Positions 1-6,008 of a stretch of DNA of 12,046 nucleotides are shown in pieces. The DNA is from Eggerthellaceae bacterium (lineage in GTDB: Bacteria; Actinomycetota; Coriobacteriia; Coriobacteriales; Eggerthellaceae). The first letter of the stretch is position 1, and every line of letters starts with the position of its first letter. A model generated the notes under the pieces. The model was not told where the DNA came from, made no database searches, and saw only the letters and a list, made by a program, of their open reading frames with translations. Location: contig JAFYTB010000102.1 of assembly GCA_017559045.1 (NCBI GenBank), forward strand, positions 1-12,046, given 5' to 3'. The position numbers were made by a program, and so were the translations under genes.

Positions 1-840
1 CGATTGGGCGGTGGCGATGGCGGCATCTTGCGAGAAATGCACGATATAGAGAGGCGCCTCTCCCTTGCGGAGCGCGAGTTCGACCGTGCCCTCAAGAGGG
101 GTGAGCGAGTACTCGAAGGAAAGCGGCACCGGACGGGGCGCGTCATCGATGGTTTCGACGGGGGTGCCGGTGAATTTCTCGAGCGCAAGCGCAATAGGGG
201 AAACGTCACCCAAAGTGGCGCTCATCAGCAAAAACTGCGTATTCGGGAGGGTGAGCAGCGGAACCTGCCACGCCCATCCGCGATCGGCGTCGGCATAAAA
301 ATGGAACTCATCCATCGCAACACATCCATCGTCGGCGTCTTCGCCTTCGCGCAGGGCGAGGTTGGCGAGAATTTCCGCGGTGCAGCAAATGACGGGTGCT
401 TGGGTGTTGATGGAGCTGTCGCCGGTGATCATGCCCACATTGTCGCGACCCAGAATATCGACCATGTCGAAGAACTTCTCACTTACCAGCGCCTTGATGG
501 GTGCGGTGTAGTAGGCGCGACGTCCCGTTGCCATGGCCATGAAGCACATGCCTTGCGCAACGAGGGATTTGCCCGATCCGGTGGGCGTACCCAGGATGAC
601 GTGCATTCCCGCTGCGAGGTTCATCAATGCATCTTCCTGATGAGGCCAAGGCTCGACTCCGCGCGCATCGACCCATTCAATGAAGCGCTCAAAGGCCTCA
701 TCGCTGGTGAGCCACGGCTCGAGTTCGGGCGTTTCGTCGTTGTCGGCACTTCCCTCGGGCGGCATCCACCAGCTCGGGGAGAGCAGGCCGAGAGAGCCAG
801 GTGCTTTGGGGTTGTAGTCGGGCGATGCGAGTTTGCTCAT
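1..840 (-). CDS. DEAD/DEAH-box helicase, DUF3516/SKI2-like (C-terminus beyond window)
   Basis: Only the first 280 codons are present; the frame stays open through the left edge. It is an ATP-dependent superfamily 2 helicase, and the actinobacterial members that carry a C-terminal DUF3516 region are SKI2-like RNA helicases. Visible motifs in order are Q-motif PWPHQ (residues 64-68), Walker A GTPTGSGKS (84-92), motif Ia YTAPIKALVSEK (111-122), motif Ib ITGD (138-141), motif II as DEFH (177-180) and motif III SAT (207-209). The start of the second RecA domain follows, with a YIVHFSQ strand (265-271) typical of this subfamily. The start ATG at 838-840 has AAGGA a few bases upstream on the minus strand. 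It begins 32 bases after the methyltransferase stop, so the two are probably cotranscribed. The general family is clear; the DUF3516 subgroup is recalled from the style of the sequence, since the diagnostic C-terminal part is missing. Confidence 0.88.
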   Translation of the reverse strand, partial: MSKLASPDYNPKAPGSLGLLSPSWWMPPEGSADNDETPELEPWLTSDEAFERFIEWVDARGVEPWPHQEDALMNLAAGMHVILGTPTGSGKSLVAQGMCFMAMATGRRAYYTAPIKALVSEKFFDMVDILGRDNVGMITGDSSINTQAPVICCTAEILANLALREGEDADDGCVAMDEFHFYADADRGWAWQVPLLTLPNTQFLLMSATLGDVSPIALALEKFTGTPVETIDDAPRPVPLSFEYSLTPLEGTVELALRKGEAPLYIVHFSQDAAIATAQS

Positions 841-872
841 CGAAATTCCTTGCGTCGAGACTGATTCGCGGT

Positions 873-1544
873 CTACCAAATGCCGGGCACGAGTCGCCAG
901 CGTATGCGCTGCGTGTACTCGGCATATCCCGCCAGCTCAGCTGTGAGGACTTGCTCCTCGTTGCGGATTCGTTTGGCGATGATGGGCAGATAGGCCAGCA
1001 TGATGATGAATGCGATGGGGGATCCTAGAACGATGGGTATGGCGAGGAACAGCAGGACCGTCGTGCTGTACATGGGGTGACGTACGATGCCGTAAAGTCC
1101 GGTGTCTACTACGCATTGCCCATCTTGCACTTCGATGGTTCGTGAAAGATAAGCGTTCTCGCGCATGACCTCGGCGTAAAGTGCGTAGGCAATGAGGAAG
1201 ATGATGGCGCCGACGATCGACGCCCAGCTGGGCAGCATGGGAAGTCCGAATCGGGGTCCAAATCCTGAGATGACGAACGCTGCGATAAACATAATTCCGG
1301 AAAGTGCCAAGACTTCGCGCTGTTCGCCCTCTTTCTCCTTGGCGTTGAGTCGCTTGCGAAGAAGATCGGGGGCTTTGGCCATCATGACGAGGCCGGCGCA
1401 GAACATCGGCACGAAAAGTATTCCCATGAGGAGCCAACCCTGCCACCAGTGCAGGGTTCCGGCAGGAAGGAATAGCAGAACGCCGACGAGCAGGGCGCCG
1501 AGCGCAAATTTGGCGATTGCCGATATGAATAGCTTTGCGTCCAC
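873..1544 (-). CDS. Isoprenylcysteine carboxyl methyltransferase-family (ICMT/PEMT-like) membrane protein
   Basis: A 223-residue integral membrane protein of the ICMT/phospholipid-methyltransferase superfamily, which transfers methyl groups from S-adenosylmethionine at the membrane. It has about five hydrophobic segments (roughly residues 7-29, 35-55, 80-95, 107-125 and 160-190). The family's C-terminal signature is present: RHPMY (155-159), then EEQVL (196-200) and GYAEYTQRIRWRLVPGIW (206-223). The LPAGTLHWWQ stretch (26-35) is also common in bacterial members. I chose the GTG at 1542-1544 because AGAAGGGA lies 5 bases upstream. An ATG at 1593-1595 would add 17 residues with polar, non-membrane character and no ribosome site. 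The substrate cannot be told from sequence; bacterial members act on unknown prenyl, lipid or cell-wall substrates. It reads into the helicase after 32 bases. Confidence 0.85.
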   Translation of the reverse strand: MDAKLFISAIAKFALGALLVGVLLFLPAGTLHWWQGWLLMGILFVPMFCAGLVMMAKAPDLLRKRLNAKEKEGEQREVLALSGIMFIAAFVISGFGPRFGLPMLPSWASIVGAIIFLIAYALYAEVMRENAYLSRTIEVQDGQCVVDTGLYGIVRHPMYSTTVLLFLAIPIVLGSPIAFIIMLAYLPIIAKRIRNEEQVLTAELAGYAEYTQRIRWRLVPGIW

Positions 1545-1795
1545 GACAGTCCCTTCTGCCCGATGATGAAAGTGCGCATTACGGATTGTAATCAAGGAAT
1601 GAATCCTTGTGGGGCATTTGCTCGAGGGAGGCGGCGTGGTGCAGCTCTGTCGAAGCTGGGCTTTGCCCGATGGGGCTTTTTCGAAGCCGGGTGCGGCCTG
1701 GTTCTGCCTGGGCTAGGTGAGGGACATTGGTCGTTCGCCTTGTGCGGTGTGTTACATTGGTTCGTGCATGAAACGCGTTTGATAAGGGGCGAAGA

Positions 1796-2209
1796 GTGAT
1801 TAACTGGGCCGAAATTGATCAGGACTTTCTTACCGTTGCGAAGAGCTACCAGGATAGGTATGACGGCAAGGGTTCGTTTCTCGAGCCTGGTCAGGTGAGA
1901 GAGGCCGAGAAGACGCCTTCCGAGGACGACTACGCAAACGCCTATGCGAAGTTTGAGGTCTTCGTCATGCCTGGAGAGCCGGAGAAGCCGAATGGCGGAA
2001 TGCCTGTTCGCTTCGAGGTCAAGGATGGCGAACAGACGCGTTGGGCTCTTGGTTGGCTGCCGTCCTGCGCCGTTTCCGAATCGGAGGGCTTCACCGAGGG
2101 CGGTCTTGCTTTCGTGAGCGCTTACCTGAAAGAGAATGCATCGGCAATGTTTGAGCACTACTTCAAGCGCTGCGCCGCAAGTCAGGAAACGGAAGAGTCC
2201 GCAAATTAG
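1796..2209 (+). CDS. Small acidic protein of unknown function
   Basis: A 137-residue acidic soluble protein that I do not recognise. It has no signal peptide, no membrane segment and no obvious catalytic motif. Aromatic and acidic residues are frequent, with a mixed alpha/beta look: helix near 5-20, strands near 50-75 (FEVFVM, VRFEVKDG), and a WALGWLPSC segment near 81-89. The C-terminal tail is polar and low-complexity. The start is GTG at 1796, supported by an AAGGGG ribosome site 6-8 bases upstream, and the stop is TAG at 2207-2209. It stands alone, divergent from the methyltransferase gene and convergent with ogt, and is followed by a good rho-independent terminator at 2302-2328. That supports this strand as the transcribed one. 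The minus-strand ORF over the same region has no ribosome site and no family resemblance. Confidence 0.7.
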   Translation: MINWAEIDQDFLTVAKSYQDRYDGKGSFLEPGQVREAEKTPSEDDYANAYAKFEVFVMPGEPEKPNGGMPVRFEVKDGEQTRWALGWLPSCAVSESEGFTEGGLAFVSAYLKENASAMFEHYFKRCAASQETEESAN

Positions 2210-2268
2210 ACGGCTCCTAAGATTTGATAAAGGTCGCAAACCAGCGGCTATAAAGCGGTTGCAGCAAG

Positions 2269-2844
2269 CTAAACACTTGCAAATGATGCAGCTGCATTCG
2301 GACGGCCCTCGAGGGCCGTTCCCTTTTTAGGTCGAAAGAAGCTCGTCATGTCGACCTGCTCGTGCTCGAGGAGTGCCACTTTTGTATCAACGCCTCCGCC
2401 GAATCCCGTGAGATTTCCCTTTGCCCCCATCACGCGGTGGCAGGGAACGATAACGCAAATTGGGTTCCGCCCGACGGCGCCGCCGACGGCTTGAGCCGAC
2501 ATCTTTCCACCGGTTTCGGAAGCAATGCGTTTGGCGATGTCGCCGTAGGTAATGGTTTGGCCATAGGGGATTTCGGTCAGGATACTCCATACGCGCCTCT
2601 GGAACTCGCTTCCGCGGGGAGCAAGCGGAAGCTCCTGCGGAGAGGGCGCCTTGCCCGCAAAGTATCGGTCAAGCCAGTCGCGCGTTTTCTCGAAAACGGG
2701 CAGATCATCGCGCCGTTCCATCGGAGCGTCCACTCCATAGCCGAAGAAGCGGTCGTTTTCGAACCAGCATCCTACAAGGCTTTCGCCTTCGCTTGCCAAG
2801 ATAAGCTTGCCGATCAGCTCGCTTTCGTAGGATGTGCAGTACAT
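2269..2844 (-). CDS. ogt: Methylated-DNA--protein-cysteine S-methyltransferase
   Basis: A suicide DNA-repair protein that moves the alkyl group from O6-alkylguanine (and O4-alkylthymine) onto its own cysteine. The 191-residue product has the active-site motif PCHRV (134-138, acceptor Cys135), the FQRRVW segment (81-86) and ITYGDIA (98-104). The AVGGAVGRNP stretch (119-128) matches the usual DNA-binding helix and Asn-hinge region, and LTGFGGG (145-151) follows the active site. I set the start at ATG 2842-2844 because MYCTSYES is the usual N-terminus of the Ogt subgroup and GGAG lies 6 bases upstream. Longer in-frame starts to 2979 add non-family sequence. The tail after about residue 171 is non-conserved and overlaps the terminator of the convergent gene. 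It stands as a single gene. Confidence 0.95.
   Translation of the reverse strand: MYCTSYESELIGKLILASEGESLVGCWFENDRFFGYGVDAPMERRDDLPVFEKTRDWLDRYFAGKAPSPQELPLAPRGSEFQRRVWSILTEIPYGQTITYGDIAKRIASETGGKMSAQAVGGAVGRNPICVIVPCHRVMGAKGNLTGFGGGVDTKVALLEHEQVDMTSFFRPKKGTALEGRPNAAASFASV
2302..2328 (+). terminator. Rho-independent terminator for the 1796-2209 gene, inside the ogt 3' end
   Basis: A perfect 18-base palindrome, ACGGCCCTCGAGGGCCGT (2302-2319), forms a stem of 7 pairs around a TCGA loop. It is followed by CCC and then five T's at 2324-2328. The T-run lies on the plus-strand side only, so it should stop plus-strand transcripts from the small acidic gene. It falls within the last codons of the convergent ogt gene (about residues 173-181). 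A second perfect palindrome, ATGCAGCTGCAT, sits just before it at 2286-2297. Confidence 0.75.
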
Positions 2845-2962
2845 CAGTGGCTCCATTTCACGCGGATGCTTTGGCTGCATTATCGCACGGTGTCGAGGCT
2901 GAGTGCGACGGGCGCAAGGTAACACACTCGCGGTATCATGACAGCAGATCGAAGGGAGCAAA

Positions 2963-4357
2963 ATGGACCTCAGCTGCATCGAAGAGGAAGAGCGTTATGC
3001 GCGCGAGTATCGTGAATACGTGACTGAGCTGAATGGCGATGAGCGCGGTCGTCGTGCGGCGTGGCGGCGCATGGGGGAGGGTTCTGCCTTCTACCGAGGA
3101 GAGCCCGTTGCGTTTTCGTATTTGCCGCGAATTCTGGGATCTCGCACGCGCGAATGCTTCCAAGAGATAGCGGAAACGACTTACGGCATTTTGACCAAAG
3201 TGATCGGGCGCTATGTCGATGACCCTGAATACCGTCGAGAGTTTTGCTTCGATCCGCGCGTCGAGGAACTCGTGCTCATGCCGACTGGTTATGAGGAGCT
3301 CCTTCCTGTTGCGCGTATCGATTTCGTGTTTAATGAAGATGAGGGGTTCAAGTTTGTTGAGTTCAACACCGACTCATCGAGCGGCATGAACGAGACGCGT
3401 GAGTCGCTTGCGTCTATTGCGGTTACGGATCCCTATCAGCGATTCGCTTCTCGTCATGCTGTGACCACCGATATGCGCCGGCAGTTCGAGGACTGGATAC
3501 AGAACTTCTTGCGCATGTATAAGTCGACAAGCGAGGCGGTGGACAGTCCGCGCGTTGCCATCGTTGCGTGTTTGGATAGCCCGAACCCGCATATTGGCGA
3601 GCTGGAAGCGTATCGTCAGTTGTTCGAAGAAGCGGGTTGTCCGTGCTCGGATTTTGATGTGCGTCAGCTGGAGTTTGACGGCGAAAAGCTTGTTGGGCGC
3701 AAGGCGCTGGCGGGGGATGGCGATGTGCCAATCGATTGTATCTGGCGCTTCTGCATCGTAGTCGATTTGCTTGATCACTGGGATGAGGTACAGCCCTTCA
3801 TCGAGGCGATTCGCCAGCAGAAAGCCGTGATGATCGGCGGTTTCCGTACTCAGATTGTGCATGACAAGCAGCTGTTCGCCGTGCTGCGCAAGCCGGTTAC
3901 ACAAGTGATGCTTACTCCTGAAGAGCGCTGCTTCGTTGACCGTCACATTCCGCAAACCGTGTTCTTGGATGATGCTGATTTGGATATCGACGCCATTAAG
4001 AAGCATCGCGAGCGTTGGGTTCTCAAGCCCACCGATTGGTATGCGAGCATCAATGTGACGGTGGGCGCTTCCTGCACGGAAGAGGAGTGGTCTCAGCTGA
4101 TCGATGACTGCGTGGCGAACGATGGGCCGTCTCCCTATATCGTCCAAGAGTTTTGCGCCCCGACGAAGTCACCCGTCATTGCGCTCTACGGCGCGGAGGG
4201 CGATTTCTGTGCTGACCCCCAGGATTTCGGAGAGATTTTCGGCGTGTTCGTCCATGCGGGGGAGTATGCCGGCGTTTATCTAAGGCAGGGTCCCTATGAC
4301 GTTATTGGCAGCGCCCGCGCTGGCTTGGTGACGCCTGTTCTTTGGGTGCAGGATTAA
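2963..4357 (+). CDS. Glutathionylspermidine-synthase-like ATP-grasp protein
   Basis: A 464-residue cytoplasmic protein resembling circularly permuted ATP-grasp ligases of the glutathionylspermidine synthase (GspS) group, which join a carboxylate to an amine using ATP. EFNTDSSSGMNE (133-144) resembles the YNADTPT-type signature of GspS. HDKQLFAVL (300-308) resembles the NK-x-LL-x-LL nucleotide-lid element. WVLKPTDWYA (352-361) supplies the ATP-binding lysine strand, and YIVQEF (392-397) is the ATP-grasp adenine-hinge strand. There is no GspS amidase (CHAP) domain. The start ATG at 2963 has AAGGGAG 5 bases upstream. It is divergent from ogt (118-base gap) and ends 115 bases before gatC, so it may be its own unit. 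The substrates are unknown, and a role in glutathione or spermidine chemistry must not be assumed. The family call is moderately sure. Confidence 0.7.
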   Translation: MDLSCIEEEERYAREYREYVTELNGDERGRRAAWRRMGEGSAFYRGEPVAFSYLPRILGSRTRECFQEIAETTYGILTKVIGRYVDDPEYRREFCFDPRVEELVLMPTGYEELLPVARIDFVFNEDEGFKFVEFNTDSSSGMNETRESLASIAVTDPYQRFASRHAVTTDMRRQFEDWIQNFLRMYKSTSEAVDSPRVAIVACLDSPNPHIGELEAYRQLFEEAGCPCSDFDVRQLEFDGEKLVGRKALAGDGDVPIDCIWRFCIVVDLLDHWDEVQPFIEAIRQQKAVMIGGFRTQIVHDKQLFAVLRKPVTQVMLTPEERCFVDRHIPQTVFLDDADLDIDAIKKHRERWVLKPTDWYASINVTVGASCTEEEWSQLIDDCVANDGPSPYIVQEFCAPTKSPVIALYGAEGDFCADPQDFGEIFGVFVHAGEYAGVYLRQGPYDVIGSARAGLVTPVLWVQD

Positions 4358-4424
4358 CTTAGCTTGCGGGCGTTTCTCAAGGTGAATTCCCTGTGACAAT
4401 GCATCGAACGACTTGAGGCTGCAA

Positions 4425-4430
4425 TATAAT
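4425..4430 (+). promoter_or_regulatory. Candidate -10 element of the gatCAB promoter
   Basis: A perfect TATAAT lies 43 bases upstream of the gatC start, in the only gap before the operon. I do not see a convincing -35 at 16-18 bases, so this is a candidate only. A second AT-rich site, GATAAT, is at 4445-4450. Confidence 0.4.
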
Positions 4431-4472
4431 AAGCAGGTTGAAGTGATAATAGGACGCCTAGAGAGGGAACCT

Positions 4473-4754
4473 ATGAATAAAGAGATACTCGTCAGGCTCG
4501 AGAAGCTCAACCAGCTTCGCCTGACCGAAGAGCAGGAGGCTGAGACGCTGGCATTTTTCGCCGAGCGTGAGGCCGATATGGCTATCGTCGACGCTGTCGA
4601 TACGCAGGAGGTCGAGCGCATGGTGCATGTGATGCCGCTCGAGAACGTGCTGCGTGAGGACCGCGCAATCGAGCCCTTCGAGCGCGAGGCGCTGCAGGCT
4701 GGCGCCCCGGCTGCTGAAGACGGCTACTGGCAAGTACCGCGTACGGTTGACTAG
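4473..4754 (+). CDS. gatC: Aspartyl/glutamyl-tRNA amidotransferase subunit C
   Basis: The small subunit that wraps around and stabilises GatA-GatB in the tRNA-dependent amidotransferase, which converts misacylated Glu-tRNA(Gln) and Asp-tRNA(Asn) to the amides. The product is 93 residues, the usual length. The first half is the predicted helical LxRLEKLNQLRLTEEQ region. The C-terminal half carries the recognisable series VDTQEVERMVHVMPLENVLRED and then the EDGYWQVPR end motif (about 82-90). The start is ATG 4473, 5 bases after AGGGA; an upstream GTG/ATG in the same frame would add non-family residues. The TAG stop is in the same frame as gatA and 15 bases before it, so gatC and gatA are translationally close. 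GatC itself looks ordinary, in contrast to the gatA product that follows. Confidence 0.93.
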   Translation: MNKEILVRLEKLNQLRLTEEQEAETLAFFAEREADMAIVDAVDTQEVERMVHVMPLENVLREDRAIEPFEREALQAGAPAAEDGYWQVPRTVD

Positions 4755-4769
4755 GCGAAGGGGGAGAAC

Positions 4770-6008
4770 ATGAGCCTTCTTATTAACAAAGCCCAGGAAA
4801 CCGCAGGTAAGCCGGTTGTTCTGGAGGATCTGGTCCTTACCACCGCAATGCCCACCACGGGTGGCTCCAAGATGCTCGATGGCTACATGAGCCTTTTCGA
4901 TGCTGAAGTGGTCGCTAAGCTCGAGGCTGCTGGCTATGGAATTGCCGGTAAGGCAAACATTGGCGAGTTCGGTTTCGACCTCATGGGCGAGACCTCTTAT
5001 TTCGGCGCATGCGAGAACGAGGCTGGCGCACTCGTCTCGGCCGCTTCTCAGCTTCTGAGCGCGAGCGAGGCTCAGGCCGTGGTCGGTCTTGACGTGAACG
5101 GCGTTCAGCGCCGCGCTGCTGCACAGGCTGGTCAGGTGTGCGTGAAGCCCACCTATGGCACCGTTTCCCGCTTCGGCACCATCGCCGTCGTGTGCTCCGG
5201 TGAGGCCGTGTGCGTTTCCGCTAACACGGCTGCTGAGGCCCAGGATGTGCTTTCTGCCATCGCTGGCCATGACGACAAGGACGGCACGAGCCTTCCGCAG
5301 GCCGTCTGCGAGAAGGTCAAGACTCCTGCAGAGCTTGCCCACAAGAAGATCGCTCTCGCAAAGAGCCTGACGGCTGCTGCCGATGAGGCAGTTAAGTCCT
5401 GCATCGATGCCTTTGTGGCATTCGCTCAGGACGCTGGTTTCACTGTCGAGGAGATCGACGATGCTCTGCTGGTGGCTGCACGCCCCGCATGGAACGTGCT
5501 GATGTCTTCCGAGCTGTGCAACAACGTCTCTCGTTTCGACGGCGTGAAGTACGGCTATCGCAGCGCTAATGCCGAGACCATTGACGACCTTTACACCAAC
5601 AGCCGCACCGAGGCATTCGGTGAGCTTCTCAAGAACACCATCCTGTTCGGCTCCGAGATGCTCTCCGAGGAGAACTACATGCCGCGCTACGACAAGAGCC
5701 TCCGTATGCGTCGCGTCGTGGTCGAGGAGTTCGCCCGTCTGTTCGGCGAGTACGATGCAGTCCTGATGCCTGCTTGCAGCAAGATGGCTTATACCCCGGC
5801 TGAAGTTGCCGCCGATAAGTTCCTCTGCTTCAAGGAGAACATGTTCACCGCTCCTGCCTCTATCGCCGGCCTGCCCGCTGTGGTTGCCGGTGGCGTGCAG
5901 CTGGTCGGCCCGGCCTTCTCCGACGCCGCGCTGCTCGCTCTGGCGGGTCAATTCGACGCAGCTTCCAAAACGCCCGTTGCGTGCGAGGCTTCCGAGGAGG
6001 TGCGCTAA
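4770..6008 (+). CDS. gatA: GatA homologue lacking the amidase catalytic triad (pseudo-amidase)
   Basis: By position and homology this is the GatA subunit of GatCAB, which normally hydrolyses glutamine and channels ammonia to GatB. The frame aligns well to GatA around SKML (33-36), GKANIGEF (60-67), ETSYFG (74-79), VKPTYGTVSRFG (125-136), RFDGVKYGYRS (255-265) and YDAVLMP (328-334). Against S. aureus GatA as I recall it, the catalytic residues Lys79, Ser154 and Ser178 fall on Glu19 (codon 4824-4826), about Leu88, and Val112 (codon 5103-5105). The GGSSGGS signature and the SDTGGSIRQPA segment are replaced by unrelated residues; the latter reads LDVNGVQRRAA (107-117). The protein is 412 residues rather than about 485, because about 60 N-terminal residues are absent. 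An in-frame TAG 18 bases upstream (the gatC stop) excludes a longer start. A ribosome site AAGGGGGAG precedes ATG 4770. There are no internal stops or frameshifts, and codon use matches gatB, so it is a maintained gene rather than decay. The TAA overlaps the gatB ATG. Confidence 0.85.
   Translation: MSLLINKAQETAGKPVVLEDLVLTTAMPTTGGSKMLDGYMSLFDAEVVAKLEAAGYGIAGKANIGEFGFDLMGETSYFGACENEAGALVSAASQLLSASEAQAVVGLDVNGVQRRAAAQAGQVCVKPTYGTVSRFGTIAVVCSGEAVCVSANTAAEAQDVLSAIAGHDDKDGTSLPQAVCEKVKTPAELAHKKIALAKSLTAAADEAVKSCIDAFVAFAQDAGFTVEEIDDALLVAARPAWNVLMSSELCNNVSRFDGVKYGYRSANAETIDDLYTNSRTEAFGELLKNTILFGSEMLSEENYMPRYDKSLRMRRVVVEEFARLFGEYDAVLMPACSKMAYTPAEVAADKFLCFKENMFTAPASIAGLPAVVAGGVQLVGPAFSDAALLALAGQFDAASKTPVACEASEEVR

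Noticed and set aside
4..864. A plus-strand ORF of 286 codons at the left edge
   Set aside because: The minus strand here encodes a helicase with all N-terminal motifs in order; the plus-strand product has no recognisable features.
1592..2239. A minus-strand ORF of 215 codons opposite the acidic-protein gene
   Set aside because: It has no ribosome site and low-complexity basic composition. The terminator at 2302-2328 and a good GTG start favour the plus strand.
4458..5951. A long minus-strand ORF opposite gatC and gatA
   Set aside because: It is a shadow of a strongly codon-biased gene. It has no family resemblance and no ribosome site, and gatC/gatA homology is on the plus strand.
4770..6008. 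gatA as a decaying pseudogene
   Set aside because: There are no frameshifts or internal stops, the ribosome site and coupling to gatB are intact, codon use is like gatB, and long GatA segments remain conserved. Loss is confined to the catalytic parts and the N-terminus.
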